Of a DNA stretch of 64,000 bases, positions 24,869 through 64,000 are shown piece after piece (positions within the stretch are counted from its first letter, which is position 1; each line of letters begins with the position of its first letter). Position numbers and translations under genes: made by a program. Below the pieces are notes generated by a model that did not search any database, was not told the origin of the DNA, and worked only from the letters and a program-made list of their open reading frames with translations. The DNA is from Ptychodera flava (taxonomy: Eukaryota; Hemichordata; Enteropneusta; Ptychoderidae), in NCBI RefSeq assembly GCF_041260155.1, contig NC_091946.1, positions 19,991,353 through 20,055,352 on the forward strand. Direction: 5' to 3'.

Positions 24869-25609
24869 TTAGTAGGTAGTGTTAAAAATTCGACAAATAA
24901 TATTTGTTTTGGTGGCGACATTTTGAAACCAACTCAGAGCGTTGTTTAACAGTGTAGATTTGTCAGCATTGATAATGTGCAGCTTTTCTGATATACAAAG
25001 ATTACATCGCTTGTTCATGTTAGAGTAGCTCAATGCTTTATCAATGATTGACCATGAAATGTCAAAGTCTTGTCCCTTATTTCTTAAGTTCCATACATAT
25101 TTTGATAACTCGGTGTCGTTTTTGTATCTCTCGTTGCGGAACGATTTCATGTGATTAGTGTAGCGCGTCTTGAAGGTGTTATCAGTGAGGCCGATATAAA
25201 CCCTCTCTCCGTTGCCCTCCGTTGATACGTTGGCCTTGTACACCACGCCTTTGACTTGACAGTTACCCTTCAAGGGGCATGCCGACTTAACCCTGCAATT
25301 GCAATCAGCTGGTTGGTCCTTACGCTGTTCTCCGGAGATTACCCTCTTATTGTGCGATTTGATTATACTTGCCATATTCCTCATACAGCTATAACTCACT
25401 TTAATTGTGTTTCTGTTGAAGATCTTGTGAAGTTTATACTTAAAATCACGATCGAGACAAACCAGAATGTTACAGAATGTAGTTCCGGTATTAGTTTTTT
25501 CGTAAATGTCGCATCTTGCCCAGCTCCAAAAATATTCACCCCGGTGTTTCAATATGCCGATGCAGTCTCTACAAGCTATGTCTGTAATGTATCGATGACC
25601 TCTGGACAT
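24869..25609 (-). mobile_element. Penelope-like element, GIY-YIG endonuclease end (5'-truncated)
   Basis: A 246-codon minus-strand frame. Residues 59-77 (KLHKIFNRNTIKVSYSCM) are the connector seen after the reverse transcriptase in Penelope-like elements. Cys residues at 103, 105, 111 and 117 form the zinc-knuckle-like segment. The GIY-YIG nuclease follows: GVVYK at 121-125, YIG at 138-140, TRY with Arg149, then SFRNE, ELSKYVW and RCNLCISEKL. In the intact element this nuclease nicks target DNA for retrotransposition. No reverse transcriptase lies upstream on the minus strand, so the copy is 5'-truncated and dead. The first 40 residues may be flanking sequence read by chance. It sits antisense in the last intron of the eIF4A-like pseudogene. 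Confidence 0.88.
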
Positions 25610-26054
25610 TTCAGTCCAGACTAGAATTCATTTGCCAATGACAGCATTTTACATTAATTGAACTCAATTCAACATCTTGGTAGAGCCAATACTTTGCAAT
25701 TCGGCATACTTTACTGAGAAGGGAAAAAAATCTGCCCAATTTATTCAACAAAAATAATGAAATTTTTGCCAAAATCTACAGATATTGTCACTTTAAACTG
25801 TCAATGAAAATAAATAAATACCATTTATAGTTCTCTGCGTGATTCCAAAAGATTTATGACCACAGAAAGTCAGTGTCGTTTCTTTATACTATTATTACTA
25901 TAATCAGTCGTTGTTAGCGGCAGGGATCATTTTAGTAGCGATAGCATTATGGCAGTCATATTACTCAAATCACGCGTGATGCTGATGATTCGTGTGCATC
26001 TTATCGTATCTGGACCCCGGTTTTTAACGATGTTACTGCTTTCCCTTTCCCTAG

Positions 26055-26211
26055 AATTGGTCGAGGTGGACGGTCTGGTCGCAACAAAGGCGTGAAAGTT
26101 GCGATAAACCTCATCACCAAAGCTGAGATCCCTACGCTGAAGGACATTGTACAATATTACAACACACAAGTCCATGAGCTGCCTACGGACGACGTTGCTG
26201 ACCTTATCTAG
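26055..26211 (+). pseudogene. eIF4A: eIF4A-like last exon
   Basis: Starts after CCCTAG. Encodes [20 protein letters not shown], then [10 protein letters not shown] and ends DDVADLI-TAG at 26209-26211. It completes motif VI (HR from exon 8 + IGRGGR). RSGRNKG has one residue more than the family's RFGRKG. There are no stops in this exon. Confidence 0.93.
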
Positions 26212-26812
26212 ATATCTTCAGGTCCGATTCTTTCCATCGTCCGATCAGAAAACCTTCCAGTTTGCATCAATGGCGCCTGCAGCAATGCAGCCTATACTTT
26301 TCCCCGCTCTTTCGATACGGAGGAAAAGTGCGGGTTTCATCTTCTCAGCTCGTCAGAGGACCTTTGTGTAGGGAAGTGGGATAAGTTTCTGCCTCGGAAA
26401 TGGTATTGTTTTGTAAATGGCTCTGAAACTGTGAAGTCACACACATCTATTGTCTCCTTCATGTTGTGTGTAAACTAGTATCTGTGACAATTAATTACTA
26501 TGTCTGTGCTATTGTAAACCGTTCCCGAGGCGATGTTTTACTTCATTTTTTTAAAGAAACATGTTCAGATAAATGTTCTTTGTGGTCTCGACACATTCAT
26601 TGAACACTGAGTTGAAATTCGTGTGGGTACACAGTTCTGAATGCAAGATCGAAGGCAGTATTTCTAGTAATTTACTCAATTGGACGACAAATGAGCGTCA
26701 GGATGTGCAAGAATAAACCCTCTAGATCGCCTAACCTATCCATGGATGACTTTCTTTAGAATTTACCTTTGCTCAGACGGATCTACATAAATGAATGAAT
26801 GTTTCTTTAGTA

Positions 26813-26826
26813 TCTAAATAAATATC

Positions 26827-26857
<31 letters not shown>

Positions 26858-26858
26858 A
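26813..26858 (+). repeat. (AAAT)n microsatellite
   Basis: About ten AAAT units, slightly interrupted at the left. Confidence 0.95.
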
Positions 26859-26859
26859 G

Positions 26860-27498
26860 TATGTCCTACATGAACATTATTGTCGACTCATGTCAGTTTT
26901 GTTCTGTTAATGGGACGTCTCTTTATCATGATTGTTCACAGCATTGGCAAACACGTGACTTTGAGGCCCCTATACTGTACACTGACATATGTACATATAC
27001 TAATTCTGAAGCTTCTTTCCTTATTCCTTTTTATAAACAAATTCACTGGAATTTTGAAAGCTGCAGATGTTTCAATAAAGCCTTTGGAAGAGGCAGAGCT
27101 AATCAGTATTTTTTTATTTTTTTTGTGTGGTGGTAATAATATCGGTATAAAATTGTAGGGATATATTCTATAGCTCCATAGTTTAGTAAATTCTAATAAA
27201 CATAAAACTGTGCTCCTCCCTCAAAAAATACTTTTAAAACTTCCTATTTCAGAATCTGCTGATAGTTTACAACATAATTCATGTCCGAGCTTGCCAAGAA
27301 TTTCGTTTGCATATATTATAATCGTAATTTTGGTCGTTCGGGTAACTTCTCGAAAAACCAATCAACAAGTTTTTATTACGAAAATGTTAAAGTTTATGAA
27401 CATAAAAACCGTAAAAGTGCGTTTTCCCTCTTATTGCACATAGTATTTGCTTGAATGTCTCGTGCAGAGATCTTCGATGCACACCCTGCGAACCTTAC
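26860..27498. other. Intergenic, nothing recognised
   Basis: Open frames of about 90 codons at 26861-27158 overlap each other in two frames and have no recognisable protein character. Confidence 0.5.
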
Positions 27499-27668
27499 CA
27501 CAGTCGCTCGAGAGCTATTCAGCTCTGGGACTATTCGCCCCATAGACGAGTATACAGAAGCGAGAAATGAGCTATTCAGCTCTGGGACTATTCGCCCCAT
27601 AGACGAGTATACAGAAGCGAGAAATGGGGCGAATAGTCCCAGAGCTGAATAGCTCTCGAGCGACTGTG
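27499..27668. repeat. 43-bp inverted repeat around two 57-bp tandem units
   Basis: The left arm 27499-27541 (CACAGTCGCTCGAGAGC...) is the perfect reverse complement of 27626-27668. Between them the 57-bp unit beginning GAGCTATTCAGCTCTGGG occurs twice (27512 and 27569). Because 57 is a multiple of 3, one frame reads the same 19 residues twice (ELFSSGTIRPIDEYTEARN). Either a foldback element or a cloning/assembly hairpin. Confidence 0.9.
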
Positions 27669-30032
27669 ACCTTACTCACGGGACCTGGACCTGTCCGGCT
27701 ATTTTTGACCAGCGCCCCCTTGAGTTAATTATAGATCTTTCAACTTTCGTCGGTAGGGCTCTGCTTGCTCGGCGCGCTAGCGGTATGTGACGTAAGCAAG
27801 GTACGAGAACGCCCAACACCTGTGCAGTGCAGAATCCCTGCGATGTTTATTTCCGGGTTCCGGGGAATTTATGTGGATCCCTCGTCATGCGTAACCCAGT
27901 ACAGTGTAACTTTGACACAGGACACGTTAGAAGAAGTCACGCAGCCGCTGGTCGGCTCGTTTAAACTATCCGTCACGCTGGTATGACCTCCGGTGCAAGA
28001 ATATAAGCGCGATTTTGAAGAGACTGGTTTAACGAATACCTTTTTGTCTGCTGAACCACAGGACCGTGATTTTACCAAACTTGGCTGGCTGACTGCTCGT
28101 AAGTTGTTTTACTAAGCTTTGGTATGCATGTCATATAAACATCACACGTAGACCGCATGCTCAGCGCATCAAGAAAGACTGACACGGTGTAATCCATCGT
28201 AATCTGGGAGTGAGCTTTTCCATGTGAAGGGCCAAGGTGAAGCCCTTCACAAGTTTAGGGACCGTGGTATTTACTGTGCACTGTAAAGCACCTGCAAAGC
28301 ATGGTTTCAGTCTCAGTGACTCAAACGGCGTGCGATATACAACAGCGAAAGAAGTTGGTGTAGTATTAGAGTCACAATCACCGACGACGTGCTGGAATGT
28401 CAAAAAAGTACCGCGTACCGTTCTCTGGCTGGCAATAGTAGTACACACCAAAGACAGATCGATTCCAGTATGGATTTGTCCAAGTGTACTTCATTCAGTC
28501 AGTGTACGTCATGTCGGTGAAAATATCCTTAACCAAACTAAATAAACATTTATAATGACTTCCAACAGAAAAAAAAAACTTCTTTAGTATACGGAAACAT
28601 TCCTCGTGCAGCCTTGAATACACCGTTCTCAAAATTTGTACCGCGACTTGAAATTATAATTGCCAGATCTCGGTTTGCAAATAATGACGATGTTTGTTCG
28701 ACGGGGTGCAACCCACCCAGTATAATACGTCACTATTCCCCACTCTCACGTCATTATTTTTCTCCATTTGTCAGAGACAATTGCCGTTTTATATTAGCTA
28801 TCTCTTACGTAACGTTAGACATGACATTATTCACCAGAAAGGACAGCCGAGTCATTGGGCAGGTAGTTCGGTATGCGGACGTGGAACGCGGAATTGTTTG
28901 TCCCCATAACAAAACAAGAAGCCGTTAGTTGACACACATATGACTATATAAGGCCGACAGTGACTCAATTTCTTTATTCTCACAACACTTTACCGTTTAT
29001 TTTAGGATGAATGAATGTGACAATCGGTTTCTTTGTATTAGCTTCACCATGTAACATGGAGTGGGCGGATACTCAGTTGAAATTTAGGTGGGACTGAGAC
29101 CAAAATAGCCTGAATTATCAGGACCATAAGTTCCATGGAAGCCCTTCACTTTCACTTCAGAAACATCCCACTTGTCAGGCTACACCAAAAAGTACATACT
29201 TTTGAAGTGGAGATCTTTTCAGTACACAGATATGGTCATTGTCATTACCAAGTGCCTACAGAGTTTCTAAACAAACATCACGTGAAATTTTTTCAAAATC
29301 ATTAAACATGGTGTAATCTGTAGGTGTCAGGTTTGTTAAGGAGATAAGAGATAGCGAGCACACTATTTATATTCTTTTACTTTGCAGACCTTGTGATATT
29401 ACTTTTGAGAATTTATTGTGGTTTTGTGTGCAAAGAATGCAAGCTTCTTCGCTGTAATAATTTATTTCAAAGATGTAATACTTTATTGAAGTATTTCTCA
29501 TATCTGTATTTTTAACTGCAATGTGCGATATTGATTATATAAGAGTTTGTTTTGGTGACTCATCTTGATAATTGCTATCAGATCCCTATAGTGGTGATAC
29601 AGTGATTCAGAAGTAAAGAAAACATTTGAATTTAATTCGTTTCTACGTTTCTCTAAAAAGTTTTCTCAAAGTGCTTTCTCACACTGGTGCCTCACGGAAG
29701 CACCAATGTGACACATTGAAAATGCCATCAGTGGTAACGTGTCTCATAACGTAATAATAATGAAACCCTGGCACAATTCATGGACACACTGCGCCTTTAA
29801 AATTTTTTTCTTGTCTGATGGAAAAAGACGGCAACTCAACAAGGCACATCATACAGTTTAGACATGTTTTATGAACAGATATAGAAACATATAAAGTTTC
29901 AACACCATCTGTTAGGATCAGTCAATTCAGCATGTGGAGTATTCGTGTAATCCATAAACCTAGGCATCTCTGTTAATTTACTTAGTTTCTTTGGTAAAAT
30001 ATTATATCCTATACATCTTCTTGATACATTGT
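27669..30032. other. Intergenic, no gene recognised; one TATA motif
   Basis: Between 27.7 and 28.9 kb the DNA is less AT-rich than its surroundings and contains overlapping open frames on both strands (for example 28237-28545), but none has a recognisable domain. A TATATAAG motif at 28945-28952 is the best promoter-like site. Confidence 0.4.
28945..28952 (+). promoter_or_regulatory. TATA-box candidate
   Basis: GACTATATAAGGCC matches the TATA consensus well. A start about 25-30 bp downstream would be near 28978. It is 2 kb upstream of the first coding exon of the myosin XVI gene and could serve a non-coding first exon. Nothing else supports this. Confidence 0.3.
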
Positions 30033-30251
30033 TTATACCTCAGACAGCTTTAATTCTTCTTTTTTTGAAGTCTCTTGGCACAAAGTGTCCATTGGAACAG
30101 AGCTGATATTTTCTGTTTTCCAAGCTTTAATAACCCTCTTCCAGCCAGACAGTATCTGGTCCCCATATGCAAATTCAGTGAAAAGTGGTATTGAGCCAAA
30201 GCCAAATGTATTTTCACCCACTTGGCTTGGGTCTGTTATTGTGGCTGTAGT
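30033..30251 (-). CDS. Exon-like open stretch, unknown product
   Basis: On the minus strand a good acceptor (TTCTTTTACAG, ending 30252) opens 72 codons and a stop: TTATITDPSQVGENTFGFGS, PLFTEFAYGDQILSGWKRVI, ending KKEELKLSEV. Composition looks coding and would fit a last exon, but I do not recognise the family. No polyadenylation signal follows closely and no upstream exon was found; any such exon would have to lie antisense to the myosin XVI gene. A decayed copy of the same block occurs at about 41650-41905, so it may belong to a repeat or to a duplicated gene fragment. Confidence 0.3.
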   Translation of the reverse strand, partial: TTATITDPSQVGENTFGFGSIPLFTEFAYGDQILSGWKRVIKAWKTENISSVPMDTLCQETSKKEELKLSEV

Positions 30252-30952
30252 CTGTAAAAGAATCATGTTTATAGTATTTGTGATTACAAGGGCCTTCAAC
30301 TGTTCAAATTTTTGTTAAAATGCACCATATATAGTGTACGTGCTTCACCAGTTTTAGCCAACTCAGCCTGCTTCTGTGAAAGGACTCGGGCAGTAATTGT
30401 TACTATGAATTTGCAAACTTAACAATGTGCAGGGCCTACCAAGCACTTTCCCTTGAAGGACCAGACACATATGCATAAGCATAATATTTTTATATTTTTG
30501 TGAGTCAGCACAACCACTTTGTTGACTACTTTATATTGTAAAGCAAGGCAGGACCATGTTTCTATCACATAGTACACCTGTAATGAGTTAGTTGTTGAAA
30601 CTGTCTTCATGATGCTTCATTGTATAAGTCTGCAGACCAGGTGAGTACGGGTATGTATGACCCTGAGTCAATTCAAACTGTATTCATTAAACCTGCATGC
30701 TTTCTTTTGCCATTTTGAATGGATAGCTCTCAGGCAAACAAAGACGTAACCTTTTGTCATTGGAACAAAATCAATTATGTATAAAAATAATTTCATAAGA
30801 TATGAAAACACAATCCCTCTTGTTTTCCTGTCCTTGTTGTGTCTCCATTTCATGCGATGTCAATATTTTCCAAAAAGTAGCTCAGTATTATCCTTTTATT
30901 TTGTTGTTATAGTCCTATTTTTGCTTGAGTAACCAGCGACCTCGGAGTAACC

Positions 30953-60508
<29,556 letters not shown>

Positions 60509-61059
60509 GTAGGTTTTCTGATCCCCTCCATGTGTATATTGCAATCCCCATGAGAAAATTGATGGTGTCAACATGTAAAGCATTGGACTGTTCCATTCAC
60601 AAATTTTTTGGGGGAGAAGGGCATTTCATTAACTCATTGACTAACATTGATTATACATGTACCGTTTTCATTTTCTAATGAATATCATGAATATCTGCAT
60701 TTCATAATTATTCATGATTCACAACGGCCTGTCAGTGGTGACGTAATGGAAAGTGTACCCGACCAAAAAGCATTATCTCTGATTACAAAATATGTGGAAA
60801 ATCACTTTCTTCCCTATCTCTCTTTCCGCCATTGGGAGGTCCAACTTTCATAGAAAACCATGGCATTGGGCGAAAGCATGATAGTAAAAGGGGTTGAATG
60901 CATTCTCTGGCTTGACTCACGAGTTCTTTTGATGCAGAAATTATTACACCCAACGTATCCCAATCAGTCTGGGTCATTCACTGTACCGGTATCTGTGAAT
61001 CATGAGTACATCTTTCTTCTCACACACACAATTTCTCACCCACTGATGTCTCTGTTCAG

Positions 61060-61116
61060 TCTGATGTGCCAAAATTTCTCTTGGAACCCAGTATGATGAA
61101 TGCCAAAATCAAACAG
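61060..61116 (+). CDS. MYO16: Candidate 57-nt alternative exon for myosin loop 1
   Basis: Bounded by a strong acceptor (TGATGTCTCTGTTCAG) and donor CAG|GTAGGG. Reads 19 codons in phase 0 with no stop: SDVPKFLLEPSMMNAKIKQ. The end (MMNAKIKQ plus donor) resembles the end of exon 10 (MLNEKIQQ plus donor) at about 23 of 29 bases, so it looks like a partial exon duplication. Included, it would insert 19 residues in loop 1 without changing frame. It could be an unused duplicate. Confidence 0.5.
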
Positions 61117-61260
61117 GTAGGGTTGCTCATGGCTTATAAAGATGTATCCGTGGTGATCTGTCGTCATAGTGATGTAACTTTGTCAGTCACAATAAATTAC
61201 TTGCAATAATGACTGTTGCATCCAATCAATGTGTATAGATATTTTAACACTGATTGCCAG

Positions 61261-61273
61261 CAAAAAAAAAAAC

Positions 61274-61342
<69 letters not shown>
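61261..61342. repeat. A-run followed by (TA)n
   Basis: About 28 A (one C) and then about 20 TA units. Confidence 0.95.
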
Positions 61343-61886
61343 GTGAAACAAAATCATAGTGCATGTATTCAATCACTTAATGGACTCTCACTTCTACCTC
61401 TCAAGCCGTAATGAATTGAACATCGATGAATCAGCGTTAGATATTTCTGGAAGGGAATCCTTACTAGAGCAAGGCCGTCTTTAGGGATGTCACGTCTGTG
61501 ATGAAATGAACGTATTCACAGTATTCGTATTCAGTGGAGGGTTGAATTCAATAGCAGCCAGCTAGTTTTTGTTCCGTGCTGTCCAAGATTGTCATCTGTG
61601 CTTGGCAGTCGTTTACCACTGCTCTATTTCTGACATATCACGTCCTTTGCCTGTTTTGTTTGGAGTTCGGATTTCCTGAATTTTCAACAATAGACAGGAA
61701 GACAGTTCTGTGTTAAGTTCAGCACCAAAAGTACTACCTGCAGGGTTTGAATTAATTTCAATCAATAAACATTGATGTGTTAAGCTGCCACAACTCCAGG
61801 ACTGTCTTTGAAGGTTGAGAACCTGAACACATAAAGTGTACAGAATGACATAAAAAATGAACTCCCATTTGCTGTATTATTTTATT

Positions 61887-61912
61887 TGCTCACGTGTTCA
61901 CACACGTGAGCA
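61887..61912. promoter_or_regulatory. Palindrome with two CACGTG E-boxes
   Basis: TGCTCACGTG (61887-61896) and CACGTGAGCA (61903-61912) are perfect inverted arms around TTCACA. Each arm contains the CACGTG E-box core of bHLH factors. A GT-rich repeat follows. It may be the end of a mobile element instead of an enhancer. Confidence 0.4.
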
Positions 61913-62307
61913 TATGGTTTAGCCATGTCTGTCTGTGTGTATGTGTGTGTGTCCGTGTGTCTGTATCCCCATTATCTCAAAAACAGCTGAACGTATTTCA
62001 GTCAAATTCAGTAGACATCTTCAGAATTCAAATGGCTAGAACTGAAAAGGTTTTGGTGGGCGTGGCTTGCATATTAATGAAGTTATCACAGTTTTAATTT
62101 TTGTGATACATGGTAGTCTATGGGAAGCATGATGACCATGGTTTCTGGACATCTCGACCCCTAACCAACTCGACCCCAGTCAACTCGACCCGCTACCAAC
62201 CTAACTCTGGTTAGACCTTATAGCCTTGCTCCTTCATGCCAAATATCAAAGTCACAGGTCTTGCCAATTTTGAAGATTTTTAAAGTATTTTTTTTCTGAT
62301 TTTTCTA

Positions 62308-62320
62308 TGACCTTTGACCT
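62308..62320. promoter_or_regulatory. Perfect DR1 consensus, first of the series
   Basis: TGACCTTTGACCT. The same 13-mer is at 62453, 62601, 62827, 63052 and 63503, with TAACCTTTGACCT at 63278. Confidence 0.5.
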
Positions 62321-62481
62321 CCCCTATACCTATGCAGCTAAGCTATGGCAATGGCTTATTCTGGCGTATGTTAAAGTCCAAGACAGCCAGCGTCTATTGG
62401 ACAATGGCCAGTAGGGGACCAAATTGCTCTCCACAATTTTGGGGATTCCACTTGACCTTTGACCTTGGCATCTTCCTGCAA

Positions 62482-63698
62482 CTCATTTATTATGTGCATT
62501 TCTAATTCAAAGCTAGCCAATAGAGCTAGAGGTCTGATTTTTGGTATATAGGGACAACTTAGCAATACAAATTTTTTGACAAAATGTCATGTGATCTCGA
62601 TGACCTTTGACCTTAAATATGAGTATATGTCCATAACTCAGCAACCACAAGTGCTACACCCTTCATATTTGGTATGATGGGAGACCTTATGACATCACAT
62701 CCTGTACCTCATTAATTATGCACATATCTAATTCTGAGCCAGCCAATAGAGCTAGAGGTCTGATTTTTGGTATATAGGGATAACTTAGCAATACCATTTT
62801 TTTGACAAAATGTCATGTGACCTTGATGACCTTTGACCTCAAATATGCATATATGGCCATAACTAAGTAACCACAAGTGCTACACCCTTCATATTTGGTA
62901 TGATGGGAGACCTTATGACATCACATACTGTACCTCATTGATTATGTGCATATCTAATTCTGAGCCAGCCAATAGAACTAGAGGTCTGATTTTTGGTATA
63001 TAGGGATAACTTAGCAATACAATTTTCGGACAAAATGTCATGTGACCCTGATGACCTTTGACCTCAAATATACATATATGGCCATAACTAAGTAACCCCA
63101 AGTGCTACACCCTTCATATTTGGTATGATGGGAGACCTTATGACATCACATCCTGTACCTAATTAATTATGTGCATATCTAATTCTGAGCCAGGCAATAG
63201 AGCTAGAGGTCTGATTTTTGGTAAATAGGGATGACTTAGCAATACAATTTTTTTGACAAAATGTCATGTGACCTCGATAACCTTTGACCTCAAATATGCA
63301 TATATGGCCATAACTAAGTAACCACAAGTGCTACACCCTTCATATTTGGTATGATGGGAGACCTTATGACATCACATACTGTACCTCATTGATTATGCGC
63401 ATATCTAATTCTGAGCCAGCCAATAGAGCTAGAGGTCTGATTTTTGGTATATAGGGATAACTTAGCAATACAATTTTTGGACAAAATGTCATGTGACCCT
63501 GATGACCTTTGACCTCAAATATACATATATGGCCATAACTAAGTAACCCCAAGTGCTACACCCTTCATATTTGGTATGATGGGAGACCTTATGACATCAC
63601 ATCCTGTACCTAATTAATTATGTGCATATCTAATTCTGAGCCAACCAATAGAGCTAGAGGTCTGATTTTTGGTATATAGGGATAACTTAGCAACACAA
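62482..63698 (+). repeat. Tandem array, 226-bp unit, about 5.4 copies
   Basis: The landmark AGCCAATAGAGCTAGAGGTC recurs at 62515, 62741, 62967, 63192, 63417 and 63643 (last two partly varied), spacing 225-226 bp. Units carry GACAAAATGTCATGTGA, the DR1 motif, GGCCATAACTAAGTAACC, CTACACCCTTCATATTTGG and ATGACATCACATCCTGTACC. It lies in the MYO16 intron after the P-loop exon. Confidence 0.96.
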
Positions 63699-63702
63699 TT
63701 TA

Positions 63703-64000
63703 ACTTGATTTTAGTCATTGAAACTTGCTATATACATCAAAGATACTGTGATATAACATTATTGAAAGTCAAAAGACATTTTTACTTCAGCCAATTCCTA
63801 ATTTGCATATTAAATGAATTTTCATACTTAGGGATATTCATCTGAATTGACTTGATCAAAATTGATGTAACTTGCTATGTACATTTCAGACACTGTAATA
63901 CAATATTATTGAAAGTCATTAAGCATTTTCTCTTCAGCCAATTCCTAATTTGCATGTTTAATGAACTTTCCTAATTAGAGATATATCTGAATTGACTTGA
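63703..64000 (+). repeat. Tandem repeat, about 146-bp unit, two copies, runs off the window
   Basis: ACTTGAT starts units at 63703, 63850 and 63995. Shared segments are GCCAATTCCTAATTTGCAT and ATTATTGAAAGTCA. The copies are clearly diverged. Confidence 0.85.

Larger units (their letters stand above)
5079..26211 (+). pseudogene. eIF4A: Intron-containing eIF4A (DEAD-box RNA helicase) pseudogene, whole span
   Basis: eIF4A is the ATP-dependent RNA helicase of the eIF4F cap-binding complex and unwinds 5' leaders during translation initiation. Ten exons, one of them split, rebuild a protein of about 410 residues, the family length. Visible motifs are the Q-motif ([13 protein letters not shown]), Walker A (AGTGKS), PTR, GG (IGGTN), TPG, DEAD, SAT, VIFCNT, GID, HRIGRGGR and the C-terminus VADLI. 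Exon phases match across introns, so this is a duplicated gene and not a processed copy. Lesions: 5 nt in place of one codon after GTPG (10394-10398), a TAG at 11770-11772, a 1-nt loss near 13847, motif Ia PTREL changed to PTRTV, motif V ARGID changed to PAGID, and a 9.3-kb insertion. Its closest look is to invertebrate eIF4A ([15 protein letters not shown]) rather than eIF4A3. It is very unlikely to give a working helicase. Confidence 0.93.

Noticed and set aside
28161..28545. Overlapping 96- and 102-codon frames on opposite strands
   Set aside because: No domain, no splice support, and mutual shadowing. Kept only as a note in the intergenic entry.

Overview
The window looks like AT-rich nuclear DNA of an invertebrate animal. 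Genes are split by long introns with GT-AG junctions, there are many short inverted-repeat transposons (MITEs), long (TA)n tracts, tandem satellites and a Penelope-like retroelement piece. No operons, Shine-Dalgarno sites or CRISPR are seen. One gene is a myosin XVI with an N-terminal ankyrin domain and the eIF4A-like sequence is of invertebrate type, so a marine deuterostome such as a hemichordate, amphioxus or echinoderm is a reasonable guess. The sequence alone does not prove it.

Region 1 (1-5 kb). A short minus-strand exon (1212-1402) starts an unrecognised Ser-rich protein. The rest is low-complexity AT-rich DNA with a 208-bp tandem duplication. A CCAAT box and a TATA box at 4.9-5.0 kb lead into the next gene.

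Region 2 (5.1-26.2 kb, plus strand). This is an intron-containing copy of the DEAD-box translation initiation factor eIF4A. Ten exons can be traced from an ATG at 5079 to a C-terminus ending VADLI-stop at 26211, and the phases fit. It is a pseudogene: it has a frameshift after GTPG, an in-frame TAG at 11770, a second frameshift near 13847, and degraded motifs Ia and V. The penultimate exon is split by a 9.3-kb non-coding element (13877-23191) with 46-bp perfect terminal inverted repeats and a decayed 8-9 bp target duplication. Inside that element is a satellite array of about 23 monomers of 168 bp (18.0-21.9 kb). Nearly every monomer carries the bZIP (NF-E2/antioxidant-response) consensus GTGACTCAGCA. 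The last intron of the pseudogene holds a G-rich-ended repeat and the GIY-YIG endonuclease end of a Penelope-like element on the minus strand.

Region 3 (26.2-30.9 kb). Mostly intergenic, with a 43-bp-arm inverted repeat around 57-bp tandem units, a TATA motif, and a minus-strand exon-like open stretch (30033-30251) that has a decayed second copy at 41.7 kb.

Region 4 (30.95 kb to the window end, plus strand). This is the 5' half of a myosin XVI (MYO16-like) gene. Ten exons with fully consistent phases encode 525 residues: an N-terminal segment with a KVKF protein-phosphatase-1 docking motif, two blocks of ankyrin repeats, a linker, and the start of the myosin motor through the P-loop (GESGAGKT) to loop 1. 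A 57-nt in-frame exon candidate at 61060-61116 resembles the end of the preceding exon and would lengthen loop 1. The introns are filled with four MITE families (A-D), three of them with TTAA target sites, and with (TA)n tracts. Near the end is a 226-bp tandem array whose units carry a perfect DR1 nuclear-receptor element.
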